Part shown: in pieces, positions 34,358 to 43,128 of the stretch
How the letters are laid out: each line of letters begins with the position of its first letter
Numbering within the stretch: position 1 is the stretch's first letter
Assembly (NCBI GenBank): GCA_021769965.1
Contig: JAETRU010000007.1
Span: forward strand, 1 to 64,000
Source: Eubacterium sp.
Lineage (GTDB): Bacteria > Bacillota > Clostridia > Peptostreptococcales > Anaerovoracaceae
Length of the DNA: 64,000 nt
Reading direction: 5' to 3'
Translations under genes and position numbers: made by a program
Notes under the pieces: model-generated
Told to the model about the DNA's origin: nothing
The model's database searches: none
What the model saw: only the letters and a program-made list of their open reading frames with translations

Positions 34358-37300
34358 CTATTTCCCCTCCCCTGCAAGTCTGACAAGTTCCTGATAATGC
34401 GCTTTCGATTCCTTCTCCGCCTGCGCGAACAGCTGCTCTGCGTTTTCCGGGAAGGATCTGTACAGGGAAGCGTAGCGGGTCTCCCCTTCCAGAAATTCGC
34501 GATAGCTTACAGAAGGTTCTTTAGAATCCAAAGTCAGCTTTCCGTTTTCCTTATGAGGATCGAACCGGTACAGGAACCAGTAGCCTGCGGCTACGGCCCG
34601 TTTCATCTCCTCCTGGGCCTTATCCATGCCCAGTTTCAGACCGTGGTTGATGCATGGCGCGTAGGCGATGATCACGGACGGACCGTGGAAGTGCTCTGCT
34701 TCAGTAATTGCCTTCATCAGCTGGTTCGGATCCGCGCCCATGGCCACGCTGGCCACATAACAGTTGCCCTGGGACATGAGGATACGTCCCAGATCCTTCT
34801 TTGCCGTTTTCTTTCCGGCGCTCTGAAACTGAGCCACAGCGCCCAGCGGCGTAGCCTTGCTGCTCTGTCCGCCGGTATTGGAATAAACCTCCGTATCCAC
34901 AATGAAGATGTTGATGTCTTCTCCCTGGGCGACCACGTGATCCAGACCGCCGTAACCGATATCATAGGCCCATCCGTCGCCGCCGTACATCCACACCGTC
35001 TTTCTGGCCAGCTGATCGCTGTGGCTCATGATCAGCTCCTTCAGTTCCCCGCTTCTGCCTTTCAGATCCCTTTCCACAAGGACCATCTGCAGAACTTCTG
35101 AAGCTTCCAGAGAGGTATCCACATCGTCAAAAGTCTCCAGCCAGTAATCTACCGGCCAGCTCAGAGATTTTTCTCTCTCCCCCAGTTCTTCGATCCACAT
35201 GCGCAGTTTCTTTCTCTGCTGCTTCATGGACAGCAGCATGCCCAGCGCGAATTCCGCGTTATTCTCAAAGAGAGAGTTGCTCCATGCCGGCCCTCTGCCT
35301 TCGGCATTGACCGTATACGGGATCGACGGCATGGCTGCGCCCCAGGCCTGTGTGCAGCCGGTAGCGTTGACCCAGTACATCCTGTCGCCGTACAGCTGTG
35401 TCAGCAGCTTCGCGTACGGCGTTTCGCCGCAGCCGGCGCAGGCGCCGGAGAATTCACACAGCGGCTGGCGGAACTGGCTGCCTTTGACCGTAGCCGCAGG
35501 AAAGCAGTCTTTTTCTTTGATGGTCAGTCCGTATTCCCACTGCGGCGTGAGGCACATCATCTCCGGAGCTGCCTCCATGCGCAGAGCGGTACTTTTCTTC
35601 GGACATACAGCTGCGCAGCTGCCGCATCCGGTGCAGTCCATGTCGCTGATCTGCAGAGAGAAGTACATGCCCTCCGCGCCCTTTGCCTCTGCCGTTACGA
35701 ATCCTTCCGGCGCTGCTGCTTTCTCCTCTTCGTCCAGCAGATACGGCCGGATCACGCCGTGGGGGCATACGTAAGAACAGCGGTTACACTGGGCGCAGCT
35801 TTCCGCGTCCCATACCGGAATGCGGGAAGCGATGCCGCGCTTCTCGTAAGCGGTAGTTCCCATCGGCATGGTCCCGTCCTGATACGCTGTTACGGCAGAT
35901 ACCGGCAGCAGATCACCCTTCTGGGCGTTTAAAGGGATCAAGATATTTCTGATAAAATCAGGCAGATGCTCTGTATCGGTTTTTGGCACTTCAGCTCCGT
36001 TCTCTCCGTTCAGTTCCACCCGGACCACCTGCTCCATGCCGGCGTCTATGGCCTGCTGGTTCTTCTGCACCACAGCCTCGCCTTTCTTCTGGAAGGATTT
36101 TTTTGCCGCTTCTTTCATCTGCAGCAGCGCTTCTTTCTCCGGCAGGATGCCTGTCAGTTTGAAAAATGCCGCCTGCAGCACCATGCTGATACGGTTTCCC
36201 AGTCCCAGAGATTCAGCGATGCCGCCTGCGTCGACGATATAGAACTCCGCCTGCTTTTCAATGAGCTGCTCTTTCACCCGGGCTGGAAGATTACGGTTTG
36301 CTTCCTCCGCCGTCCAGCGGCTGTTAAGCAGAAATACGCCGCCTTCCTTCAGCTCTGATACAATGTCGTATTTGTCCAGGAAGGACTGATTGTGACAGGC
36401 GATAAAATCAGCCTCTTTGACCAGATATGTAGACAGGATCGGATCATTTCCAAATCGGAGATGACTCTTGGTAATGCCGAAGGACTTTTTGGTGTCGTAC
36501 TCGAAGTACCCCTGGGCGTACATGTCGGTACTGCCGCCTATGATCTTGATGGAGTTCTTATTTGCTCCTACGGTGCCGTCACTGCCCAGGCCCCAGAATT
36601 TGCAGGCTTTTGTTCCCTCATGGCGGATACGGAAAGCCTCGTCCACCGGAATGGACAGCTTCGTAACGTCATCTTCAATGCCTACGGTAAATTCCTTAGC
36701 AGGCTTTTCTTTCAGCAGATGATCGAAGACCGCTTTGATCTGTGCCGGCGAGGTGTCCTTTGATGAAAGTCCATAGCGTCCTCCGCAGAGATAGGGCTGA
36801 CGCTCTTTGTTGGCAAAAGCCGCGCACACGGCCAGATACAGCGGCTCGCCCGCGGCGCCCATCTCCTTGCAGCGGTCCAGCACGGCGATCTTCTTTACTG
36901 TCTTAGGCAGGGCTGCCAGCAGATGCTCCTCAGAAAACGGATTGAACAGATGGACCTGCAGATAACCGACCTTCTCACCGAGAAGATTCAGAGCTTCTAC
37001 CGTTTCTCTGGCCGCGCCGCTGACGGATCCCATGGCTACGATGACCCGCTCCGCGTCCTCCGCGCCGTAATAATTAAAGAGATGGTAATCCTCACCGGTA
37101 ACTTTGTTGATCTCCTCCATATAACCCTCTACGATGGCCGGAACATTATCGTAGGCACTGTTGTTAGCCTCCCGGAACTGAAAATATACATCCGGGTTCT
37201 GCACTGTGCAGCGCAGGGTCGGATGGTCCGGGTTCAGGGCTTCTTTTCGGAATCTGGCCAGCGCCTCCCTGTCCAGTAATCTGTCATAGACTTCGTAAGG

Positions 37301-37861
37301 GACGGCCCGGATCTTCTGTATTTCGTGAGATGTGCGGAAACCGTCAAAAAAGTGCATAAACGGCACTCTGCTTCTGATGGCCGCGAGATGGGCGATGCCG
37401 GCAAGATCCATGGTCTCCTGCACGCTGCCGGAGGACAGCTGGGCAAAGCCGGTCTGGCGGCAGTTCATCACATCGCTGTGATCGCCGAAGATGGACATGG
37501 CGTGAGTTCCCACAGTACGGGACGCTACATGAAGCACGCCGGGCTGCCTGGTCCCGCTGATCCTGTGAAGGGCCGGGATCATCAGCATCAGTCCCTGAGA
37601 CGAAGTGAACGTGGTCGCCAGGGATCCGGCCTCCAAAGCGCCGTGAACAGCGCCTGCCGCTCCGGCCTCTGACTGCATCTCCACCAGCGTCACGGTCTGT
37701 CCGAACAGATTCTTTCTGCCCTGGGCCGACCACTGGTCCGTCTTCTCCGCCATCGGCGAGGACGGCGTGATCGGATAAATCGCCGCTATCTCAGAAAAGG
37801 CGTAAGCCGCGTATGCAGCCGCCTCGTTGCCGTCAGCAACCATGATGTACTTTTTCTCCAT
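34358..37861 (-). CDS. nifJ: Pyruvate:ferredoxin (flavodoxin) oxidoreductase
   Basis: 1167 residues from the ATG at 37861 (GGGAGG eight bases upstream), the normal length for the single-chain enzyme. Order of domains: N-terminal pyrimidine-binding part (AAIYPITPSSPMAE), gamma domain (GLGSDGTVGANKNSIKIIG), two 4Fe-4S clusters (CAQCNRCSYVCPHGVIRP; CTGCGSCAAVCPKKST), and C-terminal TPP domain (GGDGWAYDIGYGGLDHV; NTGGQSSKATPLGAVAQF) with the linked proximal cluster cysteines (CAGCGETPYAKLL). Oxidises pyruvate to acetyl-CoA, CO2 and reduced ferredoxin; oxygen-sensitive and central to anaerobic energy metabolism. Confidence 0.98.
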   Translation of the reverse strand: MEKKYIMVADGNEAAAYAAYAFSEIAAIYPITPSSPMAEKTDQWSAQGRKNLFGQTVTLVEMQSEAGAAGAVHGALEAGSLATTFTSSQGLMLMIPALHRISGTRQPGVLHVASRTVGTHAMSIFGDHSDVMNCRQTGFAQLSSGSVQETMDLAGIAHLAAIRSRVPFMHFFDGFRTSHEIQKIRAVPYEVYDRLLDREALARFRKEALNPDHPTLRCTVQNPDVYFQFREANNSAYDNVPAIVEGYMEEINKVTGEDYHLFNYYGAEDAERVIVAMGSVSGAARETVEALNLLGEKVGYLQVHLFNPFSEEHLLAALPKTVKKIAVLDRCKEMGAAGEPLYLAVCAAFANKERQPYLCGGRYGLSSKDTSPAQIKAVFDHLLKEKPAKEFTVGIEDDVTKLSIPVDEAFRIRHEGTKACKFWGLGSDGTVGANKNSIKIIGGSTDMYAQGYFEYDTKKSFGITKSHLRFGNDPILSTYLVKEADFIACHNQSFLDKYDIVSELKEGGVFLLNSRWTAEEANRNLPARVKEQLIEKQAEFYIVDAGGIAESLGLGNRISMVLQAAFFKLTGILPEKEALLQMKEAAKKSFQKKGEAVVQKNQQAIDAGMEQVVRVELNGENGAEVPKTDTEHLPDFIRNILIPLNAQKGDLLPVSAVTAYQDGTMPMGTTAYEKRGIASRIPVWDAESCAQCNRCSYVCPHGVIRPYLLDEEEKAAAPEGFVTAEAKGAEGMYFSLQISDMDCTGCGSCAAVCPKKSTALRMEAAPEMMCLTPQWEYGLTIKEKDCFPAATVKGSQFRQPLCEFSGACAGCGETPYAKLLTQLYGDRMYWVNATGCTQAWGAAMPSIPYTVNAEGRGPAWSNSLFENNAEFALGMLLSMKQQRKKLRMWIEELGEREKSLSWPVDYWLETFDDVDTSLEASEVLQMVLVERDLKGRSGELKELIMSHSDQLARKTVWMYGGDGWAYDIGYGGLDHVVAQGEDINIFIVDTEVYSNTGGQSSKATPLGAVAQFQSAGKKTAKKDLGRILMSQGNCYVASVAMGADPNQLMKAITEAEHFHGPSVIIAYAPCINHGLKLGMDKAQEEMKRAVAAGYWFLYRFDPHKENGKLTLDSKEPSVSYREFLEGETRYASLYRSFPENAEQLFAQAEKESKAHYQELVRLAGEGK

Positions 37862-37961
37862 AGAAAAAACCTCCCTTGAAAACCTGTTTCGCACTTATCT
37901 TCTTAGGAGGATTTTACCATTGTTCGAATTATTCATAAAACGGTAAAAAATAATTTTTAAA

Positions 37962-37980
37962 ATTCCATATGAGAATGAAT
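37962..37980. promoter_or_regulatory. Possible LysR-type operator upstream of nifJ
   Basis: ATTC (37962-37965), 11 bp, GAAT (37977-37980): a T-N11-A type dyad between the lysR stop and the nifJ start. It is the only such site in the 118-bp gap. No strong nifJ promoter box could be fixed. Confidence 0.3.
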
Positions 37981-38867
37981 TATTTGAAGTCTCGCACATA
38001 GGCCAGCAATTCCTGCTCAAACACCTCTGCCGCGGTGATCTTCCCTTCCCCTTCGCTGCCTTTCTTTACAAAGAACAGTTCCCACGTGTCCGGGCAGTCT
38101 TCCAGCTGATAGATCTGCAGACTGACATTCTTGGCGATGGACTCTGCCATAGACGGCGTGCATACAGCCCAATAATCTGTTCCCTCCAGAAACGGCACGA
38201 TGCCCTGCACCGTATTCAGCTCCAGACGGCTCTCCATCTTACCTGCGAACCAGTTTTTCCGCCAGTAATTCATACTGCGGAAGTTTCCGCCGGTAAATCG
38301 GATCTCCTTTGACGGATCCAGCTCTGAGGCCGATATGGTCTGCCCCGGCACAGGTTCCGGGTCGTATTTGATGATGCACAGTTTCTGCCGGCTGATGCAC
38401 TGCAGCCGCAGGCCCGCTCGCTCCGACTCATACGCCACGATACCGTAGTCCAGCATGTGGCTGTCCAGCATCTCGTAGATCTGGTCCGAGTTATAAATGC
38501 TGGCTGCGATGCGGATCTCCGGGTGGCGGGCCAGAAACTCTTTGAGAAACGGCGCGATAAAGCCGTAATAAGAGCTTTCACTGATACCCAGCATGATCGT
38601 AGACAGAGACGCGTGCTTCAGACTTTCCGTCTCCTCAAACAGGTTTTTCCACCGTTCGGCAACATGGATAAACTGCTCCCCCTGACGGGTCAGCTGGATC
38701 TCACGTTTTCCCTTTGTCCTGCGGATCAGGCGGCAGTTCAGTTCATCCTCCAGCGCCGCAAGCCGCTTGCTCACCGTAGACTGAGAGAGATACAGCCGCT
38801 GAGCCGTCTTTGTGATATTCCTGGTCTGCACCAGATCCAGGAATATCTCTATCGTTCTGTAGTTCAT
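37980..38867 (-). CDS. LysR-family transcriptional regulator
   Basis: 295 residues from the ATG at 38867 (AAAGGAG six bases upstream). N-terminal HTH: MNYRTIEIFLDLVQTRNITKTAQRLYLSQSTVSKRLAALEDELNCRLIRR, then the substrate-binding domain of the CysB/LysR type. Its position just upstream of nifJ and on the same strand makes nifJ-CoA-transferase the most likely target. Promoter TTGCGC-17 bp-TAGACT is visible about 30 bp before the start. Effector unknown. Confidence 0.88.
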   Translation of the reverse strand: MNYRTIEIFLDLVQTRNITKTAQRLYLSQSTVSKRLAALEDELNCRLIRRTKGKREIQLTRQGEQFIHVAERWKNLFEETESLKHASLSTIMLGISESSYYGFIAPFLKEFLARHPEIRIAASIYNSDQIYEMLDSHMLDYGIVAYESERAGLRLQCISRQKLCIIKYDPEPVPGQTISASELDPSKEIRFTGGNFRSMNYWRKNWFAGKMESRLELNTVQGIVPFLEGTDYWAVCTPSMAESIAKNVSLQIYQLEDCPDTWELFFVKKGSEGEGKITAAEVFEQELLAYVRDFK

Positions 38868-39000
38868 AGGCAACTCCTTTGTCTACAGTCTACTACGTTT
38901 GAGGAGGCGGCGCAAGCTGTGTTTTGTGATGTATGTCTTTGTTTCTCTTACGTCTATACTGTTATGATGATTATAACAAATGATATTTGAGGTGAACAAA

Positions 39001-39022
39001 AGCGGGCATTGCGCCCGCTCAC
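39001..39022 (-). terminator. Terminator after rtcB
   Basis: AGCGGGC (39001-39007) and GCCCGCT (39013-39019) form a GC-rich stem, followed on the minus strand by TTTTGTT. The stretch 39023-39104 shows nothing else. Confidence 0.6.
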
Positions 39023-39104
39023 TTTTATAGGAGATCAAATATATGAACTTTCATATGAAACCTCTAAAAAATATAGCCTGTTTTTTGCGACATTAATGCC
39101 GGAA

Positions 39105-40313
39105 TCATTCCCCTGCTTTGAAGTTGTACAATGGTTTCAGCCGGTCTATAATTTCCGCCGTGGGCTCGATCTGCGAAATGATTTCATGGATGTCTTTATA
39201 TGCCATAGGCGATTCGTCCAGCGTATTTTTGCCAATACACGTGGAAAAAATCCCCTCCATGGAGTTTCGGTATTCCGCCATGCTTAATTCATACTGCGCC
39301 TTTTTCCTGCTCATCAGCCGTCCCGCACCGTGAGGCGCGGAAAAATTCCAGTCCCCATTTCCCTTTCCTTTACAAAGCAGACTTCCGTCCCGCATGTTGA
39401 TTGGAATCAGAAGCAGTTCATCTTTTTCGGCGGAAACTGCACCTTTGCGCAAAATCATTTTTTCTGTATCGATATAATTATGAATCGTCGTAAACCTGGT
39501 TTCTTCTTCCAGATTCATTTCATCCAAAATTGTCTGCACCATCGCTCTTCTATTGAGCGCCGCAAAACGCTGCACGATTTTCATATCATGGATATAATCA
39601 TCGAAGAGTTTTCCTTCGACATAAGCAAACTCCTTTGAAACCGGACATGACGTTTCACTGTCCTCTTTCATCTCCGCCAGTTTTTTACTGATTTCCTTTT
39701 CCCTGCCTTCCGCCTTGAACTGTGCAATCATTTCTTTCATCTGATAAGCCGCATTCCCTTTCAAAGCATGCCAGCCCTGTTCCTGATAATACTGCGCCAC
39801 CTCATTTCCCAGATGACGGCTTCCGGAGTGAACGATCAGATAAAGCTGTCCGTCTTTGCCCTGTGCAGCTTCAATAAAATGATTTCCGCCGCCAAGGGTT
39901 CCAATGCTGCGCTGCGCCCTGTATTCGTTGATATAGTCAAAACACCGAAGAGCTGTCAGATTGATTTTTTCATTGAAACGGTGGGGAACGGTTCTAATCT
40001 CTCTGCCGCAGGGTATATGCTTTCGAATCAGTGTATCCAGCTGATAAAAATCGATGGCCTTTTCTCTGAGTTTTACAGTTTCCATGCCGCAGCCGATATC
40101 GACGCCTACCATGGCAGGTACAACTTTATCCGTTAAAGTTATTGTCGTTCCAATGGTGCAGCCTTTTCCGGCATGTACATCCGGCATAATTCGGAGAGCA
40201 GCCTCTGAAAATATCTTCTCATCGCACATGTTCTGAATCTGCGCCCCGGCTCTCTCATCCAATGTATCGCAATAACACTTTGCAGTATTGTAAATTCCTT
40301 TTATCTCAATCAT
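39105..40313 (-). CDS. rtcB: RtcB-family RNA ligase
   Basis: 402 residues from the ATG at 40313 (GGAGG eight bases upstream; a GTG one codon earlier is too close). All metal and guanylylation residues are visible: Cys in VGVDIGCGM (~75), His in GGGNHFIE (~145), HSGSRHLG (~162), HNYID (~278) and the GMP-accepting His in APHGAGRLMSR (~328). RtcB joins 3'-phosphate or cyclic phosphate RNA ends to 5'-OH ends with GTP and Mn2+. It follows the TROVE gene by 33 bp, in the same order as the Salmonella rsr-yrl-rtcBA RNA-repair operon, but no RtcA cyclase or RtcR is present. Confidence 0.95.
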   Translation of the reverse strand: MIEIKGIYNTAKCYCDTLDERAGAQIQNMCDEKIFSEAALRIMPDVHAGKGCTIGTTITLTDKVVPAMVGVDIGCGMETVKLREKAIDFYQLDTLIRKHIPCGREIRTVPHRFNEKINLTALRCFDYINEYRAQRSIGTLGGGNHFIEAAQGKDGQLYLIVHSGSRHLGNEVAQYYQEQGWHALKGNAAYQMKEMIAQFKAEGREKEISKKLAEMKEDSETSCPVSKEFAYVEGKLFDDYIHDMKIVQRFAALNRRAMVQTILDEMNLEEETRFTTIHNYIDTEKMILRKGAVSAEKDELLLIPINMRDGSLLCKGKGNGDWNFSAPHGAGRLMSRKKAQYELSMAEYRNSMEGIFSTCIGKNTLDESPMAYKDIHEIISQIEPTAEIIDRLKPLYNFKAGE

Positions 40314-40346
40314 CACTTATTCCTCCGACTTGCAAAAAGACCGCCG

Positions 40347-41822
40347 TTATGCGGCGATCTTTCTATAGCGTTCACTTCCTAAAATTTCCATCATACATTC
40401 CATCGGAGAAAAAATACCCTTTTTCAGCATGGAAAAGGTCCGCGGACTGCTGCCCGATACCAGCGCTGCGCCCTGTTCGTTCTGGCTTACAGGCATCTGC
40501 CGGTTACGCGATGCAACATTCCAGAATACGATCTGCGGCAGCTGATACCCATGCTGAGCGTACAGCTTCTTCGCATTGTCAAAGTTGGTAATTTCCGCAC
40601 CGTCTGCACACATGTCAAATTCCATATCCGAGATAATGTACAGTCTGGACGGCATATCTTTCTGCCTTAACCCATTTTCCACAGCCGTTTTTAAAATTAA
40701 CTGAAACACCCTTTCTATATTGGTATTTGCAACCTCATCAAAACTGCCGCAGTAACGAAGTTTTTCAGCGATATCTTTTCCCTTAATCTCAATCAGCTGC
40801 GGCCGCTCAGAAAAGGTAATAAAATGATTATGAAAGGCGCCGTGATTTCTCTCCGCAAAATATACCGCAAGGGACTGGGCCACTGCCGCAGGCAGAACTT
40901 TGTCTCCACAGTACATGGAGCCGGAACCGTCAGCTACCACCAGCGCATTTTCGCCCAGGGTATAATCCTCCTGCAGCCGCCAGGTGACATCTATGGCACG
41001 CTTTTCCTCTTCGGATAAAGCCGTATAATAATCCCAATATTCTTCATACAGCGGCGCTACGATTTCATAGGGAGTCAGGGTATTGGTATTCATTTTCACC
41101 TTTCCCCGGGACGCCAGTTCTATAAAGCGCTCATAGCGGACCGCATCATTTCTCAAAAAAGCCTTTCTGTACCGCACCAGCGCCTGAGACGGCTGGCGGC
41201 TATAGTCAAAATTGTACGCCCGGCAGCGCAGATTGTTTTCAATAATAGAAATTCTGCCCCTCAAGGCGGAAAGCATTTTACGATATTCCGCGTCCTCCAT
41301 GCTGAGATGGCGGGCGATCCGCTTCGCCGCACGGACCGTCTCTTTGCTGGAAGCATTGACAGAAGGAAGCCATTTCCCAAGGAGGGATACATTCTTCCCT
41401 TCTTCCAGATCCTGTAAATCTGCTTTCAATTGTTTCTCTATGCAGACCATGACATCTTCTTCGCATTTTGTATGCAGGAGGCACAGCAGATCGTCAAATC
41501 TGCCGTACTCCGCTATGTATTCGATGTTTTTTCGCACCGATAAAGGTTCATGATCGCCCAGCCAATGCATAATTTCACGAAAGATACGCCGTTCTCCAAG
41601 ACCTCCGCGAACGTCTCTGGCGTAAAACAGAATTTTCATCGCCAGATCCGGGTCTTCTCCGTAGGCTCTGATAAAACTCTTTAAGACCTCATCGGAATCC
41701 GCGTAGCGCATGCCGCCAATTCTTGCGAAAAGGTCTAAGCAGTCAGAACCTGTGCTCAAAAGCGTCAACGCCCCATTCTCTGTATAAGTCTGATTTGCGT
41801 TCTTTTTCAAAAATTGCAGCAT
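40347..41822 (-). CDS. TROVE/DUF2828-type Ro60-like RNA-binding protein with vWA domain
   Basis: 491 residues from the ATG at 41822, preceded by AAGGAG; an ATG seven codons upstream has no ribosome site. Residues ~10-285 are helical-repeat-like with the family opening NQTYTENGALTLLSTGSDCLDLFA and MKILFYARDVRGGLGERRIFREIM. Residues ~290-490 form a vWA domain with an intact MIDAS start DGSGSM (298-303). Ro60 proteins bind Y RNAs and defective RNAs in RNA quality control. DUF2828 and TROVE share this plan and I cannot separate them by eye. A structured RNA is encoded just upstream and rtcB just downstream. Confidence 0.85.
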   Translation of the reverse strand: MLQFLKKNANQTYTENGALTLLSTGSDCLDLFARIGGMRYADSDEVLKSFIRAYGEDPDLAMKILFYARDVRGGLGERRIFREIMHWLGDHEPLSVRKNIEYIAEYGRFDDLLCLLHTKCEEDVMVCIEKQLKADLQDLEEGKNVSLLGKWLPSVNASSKETVRAAKRIARHLSMEDAEYRKMLSALRGRISIIENNLRCRAYNFDYSRQPSQALVRYRKAFLRNDAVRYERFIELASRGKVKMNTNTLTPYEIVAPLYEEYWDYYTALSEEEKRAIDVTWRLQEDYTLGENALVVADGSGSMYCGDKVLPAAVAQSLAVYFAERNHGAFHNHFITFSERPQLIEIKGKDIAEKLRYCGSFDEVANTNIERVFQLILKTAVENGLRQKDMPSRLYIISDMEFDMCADGAEITNFDNAKKLYAQHGYQLPQIVFWNVASRNRQMPVSQNEQGAALVSGSSPRTFSMLKKGIFSPMECMMEILGSERYRKIAA

Positions 41823-41940
41823 AGCTTCTCTCCTTCCGTTCATTTCAACAAGACACCGTTCTTTTTGCCTACCAGATTCGCATTTGCTGCGTCAGCTTTT
41901 TCCTAGTCTTCTTTATGTGGAATTGAATTCGTTTGCTGCA

Positions 41941-42121
41941 GGTGTCTTTACTGCTATTACAAGGCACTAACTAAATTAAGACACGTGCCGGTCTTTCACC
42001 CGGCTTCGGGTCACCAATCTCTGGCGACTGGTTCCTTTGACTTTGGATAGGCGCGAAAGTCGTGGATCCCAACATGTTAATAGTGATATTGCTGATTGTG
42101 CCTTTGTCCTCTCCCGAGGAC
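41941..42121 (-). ncRNA. Candidate structured RNA (possible Y RNA) upstream of the Ro60-like gene
   Basis: The minus strand of this 359-bp gap has no supportable coding frame but many stems: a 5' hairpin GTCCTC-GGGA-GAGGAC (42121-42106); GACTTT/AAAGTC (42061-42056 with 42044-42039); AACCA/TTGGT (42033-42029 with 42017-42013); ACCCG/CGGGT (42011-42007 with 42002-41998) competing with GCCGG/CCGGC (42004-42000 with 41991-41987); GTGTCTT/AAGACAC closing the 3' part (ends at about 41942). GGCAC near 42100 can also pair with GTGCC near the 3' end. An extended -10 box is placed to start transcription at 42121. Bacterial Y RNAs lie beside Ro60 genes, hence the suggestion. No T-run ends it, so it may be the processed leader of the TROVE-rtcB message. 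Confidence 0.45.
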
Positions 42122-42127
42122 ATCTTT

Positions 42128-42136
42128 ATCATAGCA
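42128..42136 (-). promoter_or_regulatory. Extended -10 promoter for the structured RNA
   Basis: Minus strand TGCTATGAT (42136-42128): TG-n-TATGAT. The -35 region (GTGAAA-like) is poor, as is usual for extended -10 promoters. Seven bases downstream is the first base of the 5' hairpin. Confidence 0.45.
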
Positions 42137-42202
42137 GAGAAAAAACTGCTTTTCACGGAAAAAAAGGTGCGAACTCTCCAAAATTTTCCAAATTAGTTTC
42201 TA

Positions 42203-43128
42203 TCACTCCTGCGGCTGAAACTGCATCTGCTTCTGAATCCGCCGCCGCATTTGCTTTATAAACCGCTGGGGCGCAGTCACCTTTACCATAGGGCCAAAGG
42301 ACAGAACCCGTATCAGAATTTCCGTTTCATCATCTTTCCGATACTGCAGTTTCAACTGATAGCGGTTTTCCTCAATTTGCCTGGCCTCCTTTTCTAAATG
42401 AGAAAAATGCAGCATCACCCGCTCCAGTGCATTGCGCTCATCTATCAACTCCAAAGTCAAGGACAGTTTTTCTGATTCAATCAGTGCTTCTTCCGCGGCA
42501 GCATTTTTCACCTCTGCAAAAGGCTCCAGCAGCTGACAGGAACGAATCCTGCCCAGGTTGATTGTCTGCAGCCTCCCATTTCTTTCACAAAAAAGCCTGA
42601 ATTTATCATCTTTCGCAGAGTACTCCAATCTATACGGCACACATTTCAGTGATTTCTGCCGTGTCTTCCCTGAAAAACGATCTTTAACTTTCTTTTTTCG
42701 TGCAGCGCCTGCAAAATCACTTTAAAATGTTCCTGATATTTTGGATCATCATAAGAATCTCCATCGCTGTACTGATCAAAATATACCAGTGCATCCTTAG
42801 GATAAAGGGGCAATACATCTTCAAGACCTTCGGAAGACACGTCAAACAGCGCGATTCTTGGATCATCGAGAAGGGTCCGCAGCCATCTTTTTTCCAGCTC
42901 TGTGAGTCCCATCGCGGCAGGATGACAAAGGGGCGTTTTCAGGTCTTCATCAATCAGCGGCCAGCTTTCCGATTTTAATGCCTGGGGAATCACAGCAATG
43001 CTTTCTTCAAAAGCCCTGTTTCTGATGATTTCTGTCATCTCCCGCCTTGTCAGCGTTCCGGCCGCCGCCTTGTTCAATATTTCTTCCATCACGCGAAAAT
43101 AAGTCCCGTAAATTTCACTGAACAGCAT
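42203..43128 (-). pseudogene. WYL-domain regulator, second copy, with a -1 frameshift
   Basis: The first part runs from the ATG at 43128 (AGGAGG nine bases upstream) to 42646 and ends ...RKLKIVFQGRHGRNH; the second part (to 42203) continues in another frame with CVPYRLEYSAKDDKFRLFC, the core of a WYL domain. Adding one G to the GGG at 42670-42668 restores a continuous frame (IVFQGKTRQKSLKCVPYRLEY), giving one protein of about 308 residues. So this is either a recent loss, a sequencing error, or a programmed slip. The start overlaps the upstream WYL gene by 14 bp. Intact, it would be a DNA-binding regulator sensing nucleic acid or nucleotide ligands. Confidence 0.75.

Noticed and set aside
41971..42261. 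Short frames in the gap upstream of the TROVE gene
   Set aside because: They have no ribosome sites and no protein-like composition; the stems and the promoter position fit an RNA better.
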